Source: Thiothrix eikelboomii (GTDB lineage: Bacteria; Pseudomonadota; Gammaproteobacteria; Thiotrichales; Thiotrichaceae). Taken from it: DNA of 64,000 bases. Positions within the stretch are counted from its first letter, which is position 1. Each line of letters begins with the position of its first letter. The notes under the pieces were generated by a model. The model saw nothing but the letters and a program-made list of their open reading frames with translations. It did no database searches and was not told the DNA's origin. The position numbers and the translations under genes were made by a program. The stretch lies in NCBI RefSeq assembly GCF_900167255.1, contig NZ_FUYB01000001.1:337632-401631 (forward strand). The letters are read 5' to 3'. Below, piece by piece: positions 17,747-26,869 of the stretch.

Positions 17747-17763
17747 AACTTATATGATAAGTT
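17747..17763. promoter_or_regulatory. 17-bp palindrome between mreB and hslO
   Basis: AACTTATATGATAAGTT is a perfect 7-3-7 palindrome in the 243-base space between the divergent mreB and hslO starts. It lies about 85 bases from hslO and 140 from mreB, a position suited to a regulator or an overlapping pair of -10 elements. No known box is recognised. The rest of the space shows no gene. Confidence 0.35.
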
Positions 17764-17849
17764 CACCAGCCATCTTTCCCAAATAGGCATTGCGCGGGAA
17801 TTTTATCACACACTGACACGAAAGGTAGTAGCCACAAGGCTGATTCTGC

Positions 17850-18746
17850 ATGATAAAAGACATTTTACGCCGTTTTATTCTCGAAACAGCGAATATTCGC
17901 GGTGAATGGGTACAATTAGAAAATACTTGGCATCAACTCTTAGAGCGTGCCGACTATCCCCCTATTATTCGTAATGTATTAGGGGAGGCTTTAAGTGCTG
18001 CGGTTTTATTATCCGCGACCGTTAAACACACAGGCTCACTCATTTTACAGATTCGTGGCGATGGTCCTGTACCGCTCTTAGTAGTACATGCCACGCCCCA
18101 AGGTGAGGTAAGAGGCCTAGCTCAATGGACTAGCGTCCCTCCTGAGGGTAGCAGCTTGCCCGCTATTTTTGGTGTGGGGCATATTGCCATTACCCTAGAG
18201 GCTGCGAGCAATCATGAGCGCTATCAAGGTATCATTGCTTTAGAGGGCGATAATTTAACCCAAGCCCTCGAGCAATACTTCGCTCGCTCTGAACAGTTGC
18301 CAACCCGTTTATGGTTGAGTTCTGACCACCATCGTTGTGCAGGTTTACTCTTACAGCGCTTACCTGAAGATAAATATGCTAGCCCTGAGCAGTTAGACGC
18401 ACAACTCGAAGATTGGCAGCGGGTTTCGATGTTGCTAGATACCTTAACCGCTGAAGAATTACGCGACCTTCCGGCCGAAGACTTGATCTATCGACTCTTC
18501 CATGAAGAGACACCGCGTTTATTTGAGCCTAAATCAATTAAGTTTCAATGCAGTTGCAGCCAGCAAAAAATTGAAACCCTGTTACGTTCCTTAGGCCAAA
18601 CAGAAGTCCAAGCTATTTTGGCTGAACAAGGCAGTATTAGCGTTATCTGTGAATTTTGTAATGCTAAGTACGCGCTTGACTCCGTTGATGCAGCTCGCCT
18701 TTTCACCGAAAACGTGGTGGATTTAGCTAATACCACCCTTCACTAA
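17850..18746 (+). CDS. hslO: Redox-regulated holdase chaperone Hsp33
   Basis: 298 aa, usual length. The C-terminal zinc-binding redox switch is complete: C234-x-C236 (FQCSCS) and C267-x-x-C270 (VICEFCNAKY). Oxidation releases zinc and unfolds the linker, turning the protein into an ATP-independent holdase in the cytoplasm. The N-terminal domain has GSLILQIRGDGPVPLLVV, a family hallmark. It starts the plus-strand run hslO, NAD(P)H oxidoreductase and esterase, with 17 bases to the next gene. Confidence 0.95.
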   Translation: MIKDILRRFILETANIRGEWVQLENTWHQLLERADYPPIIRNVLGEALSAAVLLSATVKHTGSLILQIRGDGPVPLLVVHATPQGEVRGLAQWTSVPPEGSSLPAIFGVGHIAITLEAASNHERYQGIIALEGDNLTQALEQYFARSEQLPTRLWLSSDHHRCAGLLLQRLPEDKYASPEQLDAQLEDWQRVSMLLDTLTAEELRDLPAEDLIYRLFHEETPRLFEPKSIKFQCSCSQQKIETLLRSLGQTEVQAILAEQGSISVICEFCNAKYALDSVDAARLFTENVVDLANTTLH

Positions 18747-18763
18747 CTAAAGAAGCTAACACT

Positions 18764-19348
18764 ATGCGCGTTTTAATTGTTTATGCTCATCCCAATCCTG
18801 CCAGCTTCAACCATGCAATGCTTGAGTATTGCCAACGAGGTTTAGTCGCTGCAGGTCATGAAGTGCGGGTCAAAGATTTATACACAGAAAACTTTGATCC
18901 CGTACTGCGCGCCAGTGATTTAGCTAGCCTGCAAACGAGTGTGATTCCAGAAAAAATCGCCCAAGAACAAGAAGCTTTATTGTGGGCTGAAGGTTTAGTC
19001 TTTATTTACCCATTGTGGTGGTATGGACGACCCGCCATTTTAAAAGGCTGGTTTGATCATATTCTTACCAATGGTGTGGCCTTTGCTTATTCTGCTGAGG
19101 GTCCGATAGGTCTACTCCAACATAAAAAAGCCTTAGTTCTAATTACAGCGGGTAGCGATAAAAGCTTTTTTCAAGCGAATGACTCAGAAACCTTAATTCA
19201 TCGCCCCATGACTGATGGCACCCTCTCGTTTTGTGGTATTAAAAATATTCAATACGAAATTTTTTACAATGTCCCAACTTTACCACTAGAAGAACGTGAA
19301 AAAATTCTCCAGCAAATTACCCGCTTAGGGGAAAACTTTGATGCTTAA
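18764..19348 (+). CDS. NAD(P)H-dependent oxidoreductase, flavodoxin-like fold (NQO1/KefF type)
   Basis: 194 aa. The N-terminus RVLIVYAHPNPASFNHAM carries the FMN/FAD-phosphate loop of the flavodoxin_2 family, and FIYPLWWYGRPAILKGWFD is the conserved quinone-reductase segment. It probably reduces quinones or similar electrophiles with two electrons in the cytoplasm. It lies between hslO and an esterase gene, overlapping the latter by eight bases. Whether it partners a Kef channel, as KefF does, cannot be judged; no kef gene is present here. Confidence 0.87.
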   Translation: MRVLIVYAHPNPASFNHAMLEYCQRGLVAAGHEVRVKDLYTENFDPVLRASDLASLQTSVIPEKIAQEQEALLWAEGLVFIYPLWWYGRPAILKGWFDHILTNGVAFAYSAEGPIGLLQHKKALVLITAGSDKSFFQANDSETLIHRPMTDGTLSFCGIKNIQYEIFYNVPTLPLEEREKILQQITRLGENFDA

Positions 19349-20114
19349 TTATCGCATTTATGGTCAGCCAGATAAGCTGGAACGTCCCCTGTTAGTGCTG
19401 CATGGTCTATTGGGTTCATTAGATAACTGGCATACCTTTGCCAGTAAACAGCAGAACGAGCGTAGTATTATTGCCATCGACATGCGCAATCACGGCGCCT
19501 CCCCCCATGTTGAAGGCATGAACTATCGCTTGATGGTGCAAGATGTACTGGAAGTGGCGGATCATTTGCAGCTCCAACAATTTGATCTGATGGGGCATTC
19601 AATGGGTGGCAAAGCCGCGATGTGGCTCGCTCTAGAGCATCCTGAACGCTTAAAAAAACTGATTATTGTGGATATTGCGCCAGTCAATTATCCACCACGG
19701 CATCAAGCGATTCTGCAAGCGATGTTAACCCTACCGTTGGCAAGTTTTAAAACTCGAAAAGAAGCGGATACTTGGCTAGCGCCAACGATTAAACACCCGT
19801 TTGAACGCGCCTTTTTGCTGAAAAATCTGAAATGGGATGAAAACGGCCGCTTTATTTGGCAATGCTATTTAAGCGAAATTGCCCGCCATTATTTAAGTAT
19901 CACCGCTTTTCATCCAACCGAGCAACGCTATCATGGCTCAACTTTATTCATTGGTGGGGGGCAATCCGATTATCTACAGCCCGAACGCTGGCAAATAGCT
20001 CAAAACTATTTTCCCAAAGCACGCTTAGTGATGCTTGAGGAAGCAGGACATTTACCGCATGTTCAAACCCCGGAAGTATTTACTGATCAGGTGAACAGGA
20101 TGTTGGATGCATGA
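19341..20114 (+). CDS. Alpha/beta hydrolase, YbfF-like esterase
   Basis: 257 aa from ATG 19341; a TTG three bases earlier is less likely. Alpha/beta-hydrolase features are the oxyanion HGLLGSLDNW near residues 21-30, the nucleophile elbow GHSMGGKA with Ser87, a late acidic residue region and the histidine in EAGHLPHVQTPE. The pattern matches the YbfF esterase group. It overlaps the preceding oxidoreductase gene by eight bases. The substrate is unknown; short-chain acyl esters or acyl-CoA are family inferences. Confidence 0.88.
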   Translation: MLNYRIYGQPDKLERPLLVLHGLLGSLDNWHTFASKQQNERSIIAIDMRNHGASPHVEGMNYRLMVQDVLEVADHLQLQQFDLMGHSMGGKAAMWLALEHPERLKKLIIVDIAPVNYPPRHQAILQAMLTLPLASFKTRKEADTWLAPTIKHPFERAFLLKNLKWDENGRFIWQCYLSEIARHYLSITAFHPTEQRYHGSTLFIGGGQSDYLQPERWQIAQNYFPKARLVMLEEAGHLPHVQTPEVFTDQVNRMLDA

Positions 20115-20118
20115 ATCC

Positions 20119-20961
20119 TTAAACACGAATTTCAGCGAGCCAGTTATCTTCTAATGACTTCAGTTGGGCTAATTCCTCATGACTAAACCCCGCTTGTAAG
20201 CGCCCTTCGGTATAAAAAGGGCCGCGTACTGGGGCTTGCAATACTTCCCGCAGGAGTTGGCGGAAAGTTGCTTCTGGCTCTAGGCCACGCAATTCACAGC
20301 AATACCGATACCAATGAGAACCCATCCGCACATGTCCCACTTCGTCACGCAAAATAATCGCTAACACATCAGCTGTCACCCCATCACCGACTTCACGCAA
20401 ACGCGCCATCATCGGCGGAGTAACATCCAAACCACGCGCCTCTAATACACGTGGGACTAAAGCCATTCGTACCAAGACATCCTGATCAGTTTTTAAGGCA
20501 TGTTCCCACAAACCATTATGGGCGGGTAAATCACCATAGTCAGCCCCTAGTTCACGTAAGCGAGCACGCACTAAAGCAAAGTGATAGGCCTCTTCTGCAG
20601 CGACTTGCAGCCAATCGCTATAATAGGCATCCGGCATTTCACGAAACCGATAGACCGCATCTAAAGCTAAATTAATCGCATTAAACTCAATATGCGCAAC
20701 TGCATGTAACAAAGCGATCCGCCCCTCTAAATGATGCAGTTTACGCTGCTTCATTTGCTTCGGTAGCACCAACTCGGGTTGAGCGGGTCGCCCCGGTCTG
20801 GTAATTTTTTCTACCACCCCCGCTTCGGAACGTAGCAAGTCACCCGCCAACCAAGCGGGTTGTAACTGAGAGACCGCGTTAATTTTTTCGTCAGGGTCAG
20901 TGACTAATAAGCAGCTTAAAGTAGCCGCATACAAATCCTTAGCTAAATTTAGTTTGGGCAT
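20119..20961 (-). CDS. DUF455 family ferritin-like protein
   Basis: 280 aa helical protein with a set of acidic and histidine residues as in di-iron ferritin-like folds: HIEFNAINLA, VAAEEAYHF, VLEARGLD and LRDEVGHVRMG. DUF455 members are predicted di-iron proteins with no settled reaction. It overlaps the end of the upstream glycerate kinase gene by 13 bases, so the two are co-transcribed. The combination gives no clear pathway. Confidence 0.85.
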   Translation of the reverse strand: MPKLNLAKDLYAATLSCLLVTDPDEKINAVSQLQPAWLAGDLLRSEAGVVEKITRPGRPAQPELVLPKQMKQRKLHHLEGRIALLHAVAHIEFNAINLALDAVYRFREMPDAYYSDWLQVAAEEAYHFALVRARLRELGADYGDLPAHNGLWEHALKTDQDVLVRMALVPRVLEARGLDVTPPMMARLREVGDGVTADVLAIILRDEVGHVRMGSHWYRYCCELRGLEPEATFRQLLREVLQAPVRGPFYTEGRLQAGFSHEELAQLKSLEDNWLAEIRV

Positions 20962-22124
20962 GAGGTTTTTAGGGCAATGACAAGATCCATAACATTGGTA
21001 CCAGTCGGCCCTGTTGTAATCAGATCACCGCTAGCGGCTAGAAATCTACCTGCATCCGCCCGCTGTAAGCAAGCCACTGGATCAAGATTCTCCAATTGAC
21101 CGCGTGCTAGCGTTTGTGCATCGACTAAACCACCCGCATCGTCGGTGACTCCATCCGTTCCATCTGTTGCTGCACACAGCAAGCTAATCCCTTGATCAGC
21201 GACTAAGGCTAACTCTAAGGCGGCTGCCAAGGCAAAATGCTGATTCCGTCCACCTCGTCCCGGATTGGCGGGCAAATTGACTGTCGTTTCCCCCCCCCAA
21301 ACATAGATCCCTGCTGGTTGAGTTTTTAAGAAAGCGACACAGCGCTTAGCCGCCTCGACCGCTTCTATACTCAAAAACTCAGGCATAATATGAAGCGGTA
21401 GCGTTTGTTCTGCCGAGTTTGGCGGCTCTAGCCTTGAGGCTTGTATCGCTGCCAGCATTTGCTGATTACTCGCGACGATTTGCCAAGTAAACTCAGGATG
21501 CGCAGGGGCTGGAAATAATAAGCCTGAACCAATCACAGCGGGATCATCCCCCTGTACATCCGAGATTAATAAACAGGATACGGGGCGCTTGCTAATAAAT
21601 TGCCACAACTTGCCACCTTTAATCCGCGACAGCTGTTTACGCATGGCATTGATCTCAGCAATCGACGCCCCCTCAGCTAGCTTATCCTGAGTCGCAGCTT
21701 GTAATTTTTCTAGCGTCCAGCCTTCTTCTAAAACCTCACACAGGCTAGAAGCACCGCCAGAAATCAGAAAGAGCAAGGGTTCATTCGCAGGGAGCTGAGC
21801 TAGATACTGTAATAAGGCTTGGCCTGCTAACAGTGAGGACTCAGCTGGTACAGGATGGGCAGCCTCCAGCACCGTGATCTTACGCTCAGCCAATAGCTCA
21901 GGGGAAAAATGCCCATACTTACTGATGAGCAAAGCTGTTTTAATATCTTTATCGAAGTAACGCTGTGCACCTTGATACATGGCCTCAGCCGCTTTACCAA
22001 TCGCCACCAGATGACAAGCGGCTTGAGTACCTTGGGCCATTAGAGCTTGATACACCGCCTGATCCCCTTTCACAGCATTGAGACCGAGACTGTACAACTC
22101 AAGTAATTGCGCGGCTGCTTGCAT
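20949..22124 (-). CDS. Glycerate kinase type-2 family (GckA/TtuD-like, DUF4147-MOFRL)
   Basis: 391 aa. The N-terminal DUF4147 domain (LVAIGKAAEAMYQGA; FLISGGASSLCE; NAMRKQLSRIKGGKL) is followed by the MOFRL domain (GGRNQHFALAAALELA; ATDGTDGVTDDAGG; GPTGTNVMDLVIAL). Such enzymes phosphorylate D-glycerate with ATP, giving 2-phosphoglycerate in the bacterial class II enzymes, and serve hydroxypyruvate or tartrate catabolism. No hydroxypyruvate reductase is adjacent. The next gene downstream, DUF455, overlaps by 13 bases. Confidence 0.92.
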   Translation of the reverse strand: MQAAAQLLELYSLGLNAVKGDQAVYQALMAQGTQAACHLVAIGKAAEAMYQGAQRYFDKDIKTALLISKYGHFSPELLAERKITVLEAAHPVPAESSLLAGQALLQYLAQLPANEPLLFLISGGASSLCEVLEEGWTLEKLQAATQDKLAEGASIAEINAMRKQLSRIKGGKLWQFISKRPVSCLLISDVQGDDPAVIGSGLLFPAPAHPEFTWQIVASNQQMLAAIQASRLEPPNSAEQTLPLHIMPEFLSIEAVEAAKRCVAFLKTQPAGIYVWGGETTVNLPANPGRGGRNQHFALAAALELALVADQGISLLCAATDGTDGVTDDAGGLVDAQTLARGQLENLDPVACLQRADAGRFLAASGDLITTGPTGTNVMDLVIALKTSCPN

Positions 22125-22217
22125 ACGAGTCTCCGAGGGCTGAGAAATAGAAACTAAATTTTAACCCTTTCCTAGCTTTTTCTTAGGTTTTTCTTAGCTT
22201 TTATTGAAACTCTAAAC

Positions 22218-22245
22218 AAAAAAATCACCCCTTAGCAACTAAGGG
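22218..22245 (-). terminator. Rho-independent terminator of the Ig-repeat lipoprotein gene
   Basis: On the minus strand CCCTTAG (22245-22239) and CTAAGGG (22235-22229) form a seven-pair stem around a TTG loop, with imperfect flanking pairs. A run of seven T residues (22224-22218) follows. It ends the transcript of the gene at 22285-24144 and separates it from the glycerate kinase gene. Confidence 0.8.
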
Positions 22246-22284
22246 ATGGTTTTCTGCGTGAAACCCACTAGCGGCACTTTAAGC

Positions 22285-24144
22285 TTAGTTTTTCGTCAAG
22301 CAACTGGTATCGGTACCATAAGGGCTAACTGCATTCGGTGGAGCAATATCACAGGAACTAACATCGGCTGCCAGTACAGGTAATACAAAATCGGTTGTTT
22401 CAATATACTCCGTTCCAGAGACAACGATCCGCGCTGTCAATCGAACCTTATTCCAAAGCGCTTGGCTTTGCGGGTAGATGACCGTTGCTAACACCTTACC
22501 TTCTGCATCAGTCACTGCGCTGTTAGTAACCGTGGCAGCATGGGTAGGCTCTAAACGACCATTACCGTTTAAATCCTCACCTTCATCTAAGCCACCATCT
22601 TGGTCAATATCTTCAGAGGGGCAAATCGCGGTTTGGGAAAAGGTAGGTTCAGTACTAACCACACCTGCGATCATTGTTCCACAGGGCATAACCCCACCTT
22701 TGGCATAATGGGTGGGTACTAAAGTGAAATCTACCTTCTTATCTTTGACTGGATTGCCTGCACTATCCGTCACAATCACCCCGAAGGATTTTTTATAGAA
22801 AATACCGTCTTCAACGATCTTTTCATCCTCACCCAAAACAATACGTAAAGCCTGCCCACCGACTGTTAAGGTGATATTATCGGTAATCGGTGCGGCATTA
22901 GGATCTGACAAACGTAAGGTGCTGGTAATTTTAACCCCATCTTTTGCACTGGTTGCATTACCTGCGGTGTAACCAATTGTTGCTTTACCTAAAGAATCGG
23001 TCGTGGCCTTGGAGGCACTTAACTCACCCCCCACTGTATCTATCAAATTAAACTCAACCAATTGATTTTTAACTGGATTATCAGCAATATCTTTCACTAC
23101 TGCAATCACATTGGTGCTAGCTTCTGGGGCAATCAGTTCTTTTTCGACTTGTGTACTTAAAATGGCGGGCGTGGTAGCAACAAACTCACGAGTTAAGCTG
23201 GTTGAAAGCCCTGTACTCGCATCCGTGGCGGTGATCACGGTACCGCCCGCAGTGGCTGAAGTCACGCTGAAGCTGGCTTGACCTTGGGCATCGGTTACGA
23301 TTTGCAAAGGTGTCAGGCCGCGAGTCGCCGAGATTTTAATTGTTCTATTGGCTTGAGCAATACCATTGTGCGTCCACTTGAGGCTAACCGCTTCAGCTGT
23401 ACCCACTTTAATCTCTGGGTTGGCACTCGTAATCGTAAAATCATCCCCCGAAATTTCTAAAGTTTTAGAGCTACTCACGCCTAAAGCTGAGACAGTAATC
23501 GTATCTGTACCACTGACCGCTGCATTAATTTTAAACTGAACCTCACCATTCGCATCGGTCACGAATCCTGAACCTGAAACAGGGGTGAGTGCATTATTCA
23601 AACTCGAATCAATACTGATGGTTTCATCGGCTAGCGCTTTGCCTGCTGAATCCCTGAGCTTAGCGATAAACGTCGTGGGGCTGTTCAAAGCCAGTCGTGT
23701 TGGTCCATCCAAGACTAAACTCGTGCCAACAATCGCAACCTCAATCGTTTTGACTAAAGATCCAGACTTTACGGTCACTTTTACAGTACGATTCTCAGGA
23801 TTTTCTAAGCCCGGCGTTAATGTTGCCGTTTTGACTGCACTGGCTGCCGTTGTCGTATCCGCTTCGATAGTCGCCTCGCTATCCACTGAAAATTGTACAG
23901 CGACGCTTTTCAAAACATTATTATTTGCATCTTTAGCCACCGCTGAAATAATCACTGGCTTGTCCCCGCTAGAAGCCAGTTGCCGAGAACTCGCTGAAAC
24001 CTCTAAGGATTTAGCCCCTGTATCGGTGTTACCCCCTGAACCGCCAGTGTTCCCCCCTGAGAGTTGATTGCCATCGCCGCCGCCACAACCCGTCAGTGCT
24101 AGCACGCATAAAGTCAGGGCGCTACGTTGAAAAAGCTGCTTCAT
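22285..24144 (-). CDS. Lipoprotein with tandem bacterial Ig-like (Big_1) domains
   Basis: 619 aa. The signal peptide ends in a lipobox LTGC (Cys20), followed by a Gly/Ser/Asn-rich linker to about residue 45. Then come about five Big_1/invasin-type repeats, recognisable by phrases such as DSAGKALADETI, TDANGEVQFKI and VKDIADNPVKNQLVEF. Near residue 540 there is a Ca-binding-like acidic loop (DIDQDGGLDEGEDLNGNGR). It is probably anchored in the outer membrane and exposed or periplasmic. Big_1 proteins often act in adhesion, but no partner is encoded here. It has a clear terminator downstream and stands alone. Confidence 0.85.
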   Translation of the reverse strand: MKQLFQRSALTLCVLALTGCGGGDGNQLSGGNTGGSGGNTDTGAKSLEVSASSRQLASSGDKPVIISAVAKDANNNVLKSVAVQFSVDSEATIEADTTTAASAVKTATLTPGLENPENRTVKVTVKSGSLVKTIEVAIVGTSLVLDGPTRLALNSPTTFIAKLRDSAGKALADETISIDSSLNNALTPVSGSGFVTDANGEVQFKINAAVSGTDTITVSALGVSSSKTLEISGDDFTITSANPEIKVGTAEAVSLKWTHNGIAQANRTIKISATRGLTPLQIVTDAQGQASFSVTSATAGGTVITATDASTGLSTSLTREFVATTPAILSTQVEKELIAPEASTNVIAVVKDIADNPVKNQLVEFNLIDTVGGELSASKATTDSLGKATIGYTAGNATSAKDGVKITSTLRLSDPNAAPITDNITLTVGGQALRIVLGEDEKIVEDGIFYKKSFGVIVTDSAGNPVKDKKVDFTLVPTHYAKGGVMPCGTMIAGVVSTEPTFSQTAICPSEDIDQDGGLDEGEDLNGNGRLEPTHAATVTNSAVTDAEGKVLATVIYPQSQALWNKVRLTARIVVSGTEYIETTDFVLPVLAADVSSCDIAPPNAVSPYGTDTSCLTKN

Positions 24145-24322
24145 AAACCATCCCCTTTGTTATAATTTTTATCAGTAGATTCAGGAATCTTATTTCATAG
24201 CAATTACTTATTTCAAGATAAATAAGATAAATGATGTAAATGATATTTTTTAACTAATGCAGCCCCTACACATCTCTGGCAGACTATAAACAACTTAGAA
24301 AAATACGATAAGGAGCTCGTTT

Positions 24323-25198
24323 ATGTTTGACTTCCCTGAGCGTTACCGCGTGCCCTTCGATGGCTCATTTAAGCTAAACAAGGCACAAACGGCTGAAGAA
24401 CATCATAAAACTGAAGAAGAACTGGAAGATCAGTTAAAAAAGCTCGTTAAAAAAATTGATAAGCTTCAACAAGTGCTCTACGCGGAAGATCGTCATGCAC
24501 TTTTGTTAGTCTTCCAAGCAATGGATGCCGCAGGTAAAGACAGCACCATTCGCGCTATTTTAAAAGGCGTGAATCCAGCGGGTTGCCAAGTGTTTTCCTT
24601 TAAACAGCCTTCAGCCGAAGAATTAGATCATGATTTTTTGTGGCGCACAGCACGTTGCTTGCCTGAGCGGGGGCGGATTGGCGTTTTCAATCGTAGTTAT
24701 TATGAAGAAGTGTTAGTAGTCCGTGTCCATCCTGAGTATTTAGCCGGACAAAACTTACCTCAGCATGACAATCTTGAAGATTTATGGGAAGAACGTTATA
24801 CGTCGATTCGTGATCACGAAAAGCATCTAGCTCGTAATGGTACAGTGATTTTAAAATTCTGGCTGAATGTGTCCAAAGCAGAACAAAAAAACCGTTTCCT
24901 GTCGCGCTTAGATGAACCCGACAAAAATTGGAAGTTTTCAGCCGGTGATGTCATTGAACGCCAACATTGGGATGCGTATATGCAGGCGTATGAAACAGCG
25001 CTACAGACTACTTCGAGTCACTATGCACCTTGGTATGCAATTCCGGCGGATGATAAAGCCTATATGCGGGTGGCCGTTGCAGAAACCATCGTGAATACCT
25101 TAGAAGCGCTGCAGTTAGCCTATCCTGAAGTCCCTCCAGCCGAGCAAGCCAAATTGACGGAAGCACGGCGCGTATTAGAAGCCGAGGGCAAAACCTAA
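24323..25198 (+). CDS. Polyphosphate kinase 2 family protein (PPK2)
   Basis: 291 aa. Walker A (FQAMDAAGKDSTIR, about residues 64-77), the Walker B-like FNRSYYEEVLVVRVHPE and the lid segment LKFWLNVSKAEQKNRF identify PPK2. These enzymes move phosphate between polyphosphate and nucleoside mono- or diphosphates. A single PPK2 domain of this length fits class I or III; the preference cannot be decided by eye. Its stop overlaps the next start (TAATG), so it is coupled to the prolyl aminopeptidase gene. Confidence 0.93.
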   Translation: MFDFPERYRVPFDGSFKLNKAQTAEEHHKTEEELEDQLKKLVKKIDKLQQVLYAEDRHALLLVFQAMDAAGKDSTIRAILKGVNPAGCQVFSFKQPSAEELDHDFLWRTARCLPERGRIGVFNRSYYEEVLVVRVHPEYLAGQNLPQHDNLEDLWEERYTSIRDHEKHLARNGTVILKFWLNVSKAEQKNRFLSRLDEPDKNWKFSAGDVIERQHWDAYMQAYETALQTTSSHYAPWYAIPADDKAYMRVAVAETIVNTLEALQLAYPEVPPAEQAKLTEARRVLEAEGKT

Positions 25199-26148
25199 TG
25201 AAAACCCTGTTCCCTGCGATTCGGGATAATCGCCATTTCTTTTTACCCGTGGATTCTATGCATACTTTATATGTAGAAGAATCCGGCAATCCCGATGGTT
25301 TACCGGTGGTATTTTTACACGGTGGCCCTGGCTCCGGCTGTGAAAATTGGCATCGCCAATTTTTTGATCCTGAGCGTTATCGGATTGTACTCTTTGATCA
25401 GCGTGGCTGTGGACGTTCCACTCCCCATGCCGAGCTTACCAACAATACCACTTGGCATTTAGTCGCTGATATTGAACGTATTCGCCAAGAGTTGAACATT
25501 GAAAAATGGGTGGTATTTGGTGGATCTTGGGGTTCGAGTTTAGGTTTAGCTTATGCACAAACTCATCCTGAGCGGGTCGCAGGTTTAATTCTACGTGGCA
25601 TTTTCCTGTGTCGACCTCGTGATATTGATTGGTTTTATCAAGATGGTGCCAGCTATATCTTCCCCGATTTCTGGCAAGATTTTATTAGCCCGATTCCCGA
25701 AGCAGAACGCGGTAATTTGCTGCAGGCTTACTACAAACGCCTAACCGGGCAGAATGAAATTGCGCGCATGCAAGCCGCTAAAGCTTGGTCAATTTGGGAG
25801 GGACGCACGGCAAATCTTTCCCCGAAAGAAAGTACAGTGGATCATTTTTCTAATCCTTTTACAGCGATGAGTGTGGCTAGGATTGAAGCCCATTATTTTA
25901 TGAATCGGGCTTTCTTTGAACCTGATCAATTGCTCAAAAACGCCTATAAACTTGCCAGTATTCCGGGCATGATTGTGCATGGGCGCTACGATATGATTTG
26001 CCCCTTAGAACAAGCCTATGCCTTGCATGAAGTTTGGCCGAGTGCAGATTTTGCGATTATTCCTGATTGCGGGCATGCCGCCAGTGAGCCGGGCATTCAG
26101 GCTGCCTTGGTAAATGCTACTGAATTCATGGCTGATCAACTCACATGA
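25198..26148 (+). CDS. pip: Prolyl aminopeptidase
   Basis: 316 aa, the usual length for the monomeric proline iminopeptidase. Motifs are the oxyanion HGGPGSG (41-47), DQRGCGRS, the nucleophile elbow GGSWGS with Ser110, the catalytic Asp region GRYDMICP and the His in DCGHAASEPG. It removes N-terminal proline from peptides in the cytoplasm. It overlaps ppk2 by one base and dtd by four, so ppk2-pip-dtd form one transcript. Confidence 0.96.
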   Translation: MKTLFPAIRDNRHFFLPVDSMHTLYVEESGNPDGLPVVFLHGGPGSGCENWHRQFFDPERYRIVLFDQRGCGRSTPHAELTNNTTWHLVADIERIRQELNIEKWVVFGGSWGSSLGLAYAQTHPERVAGLILRGIFLCRPRDIDWFYQDGASYIFPDFWQDFISPIPEAERGNLLQAYYKRLTGQNEIARMQAAKAWSIWEGRTANLSPKESTVDHFSNPFTAMSVARIEAHYFMNRAFFEPDQLLKNAYKLASIPGMIVHGRYDMICPLEQAYALHEVWPSADFAIIPDCGHAASEPGIQAALVNATEFMADQLT

Positions 26149-26582
26149 TTGGTTTAATCCAGCGGGTGCTTACCGCCAAAGTGGTGGTTGACCAAAATAC
26201 GGTCGGGGCAATTCCGGCGGGCCTATTAGTGTTATTAGGGGTAGAGCGTCATGATACTGAGGCACAAGCTAAGCGCTTATTAGAGCGGATTCTGAATTAT
26301 CGTGTGTTTGCCGACCACGAAGGCCGCATGAATCGGTCTTTATTAGACGTGCAAGGCGGCTTATTAGTCGTGCCTCAATTCACCCTGCCAGCAGATACGC
26401 AAAAAGGAAACCGTCCCAGCTTTACGCCAGCAGCCCCACCTGAGTTAGGTAAACACTTATTCACTTATTTTTGTGAGCTGATCCCAGCGCAAGGGCTGGA
26501 GCTACAAGCCGGTATCTTTGGAGCAAATATGCAAGTGCACTTAATTAATGACGGTCCTGTCACCTTCTGGTTAACTACTTAA
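26145..26582 (+). CDS. dtd: D-aminoacyl-tRNA deacylase
   Basis: 145 aa, the standard Dtd length. It starts MIGLIQRVLTAKVVVD and ends with the cross-subunit Gly-cisPro motif region NDGPVTFWL; LLVVPQFTLPADTQKGNRPSF is the other hallmark. It hydrolyses D-amino acids (and glycine from mischarged tRNA-Ala) from tRNA as a dimer. The ATG overlaps the pip stop by four bases. Confidence 0.97.
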   Translation: MIGLIQRVLTAKVVVDQNTVGAIPAGLLVLLGVERHDTEAQAKRLLERILNYRVFADHEGRMNRSLLDVQGGLLVVPQFTLPADTQKGNRPSFTPAAPPELGKHLFTYFCELIPAQGLELQAGIFGANMQVHLINDGPVTFWLTT

Positions 26583-26595
26583 ACCGTTTAAACCG

Positions 26596-26868
26596 ATGCA
26601 GAAACTTATTCTCAAGGGTGGATTCATCAGCTTAGTCGTACTGCTCGTGGGCTGCACAGAGCAAGACAAACCTACGCCCCCAACCGCAGCTCAAGCCACG
26701 AGTCAACCCACTCAACCTGAAATAACGCAGGCCATGAGCGCGCTGAGCACGCCGCCTGAAGCCACGCAGCCCCCAACCCAGCAAACCTCGAAGCCAACCA
26801 CTGAAGCCCAACCAACCACCGTTATTGCAGAGGAAAAGGAAAAAGAACAAGAACCTGAGTGTGAATAA
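26596..26868 (+). CDS. Small Pro/Thr/Gln-rich lipoprotein
   Basis: 90 aa. A signal peptide with lipobox LVGC (Cys20) is followed by a low-complexity tail rich in Pro, Thr, Gln and Ala, and then an acidic KEKEQEPECE end. No fold or family is recognised. It follows dtd by 13 bases on the same strand and converges on the cyclic nucleotide-binding gene with one base between stops. It may act as a tethered spacer in the envelope. Confidence 0.6.
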   Translation: MQKLILKGGFISLVVLLVGCTEQDKPTPPTAAQATSQPTQPEITQAMSALSTPPEATQPPTQQTSKPTTEAQPTTVIAEEKEKEQEPECE

Positions 26869-26869
26869 G

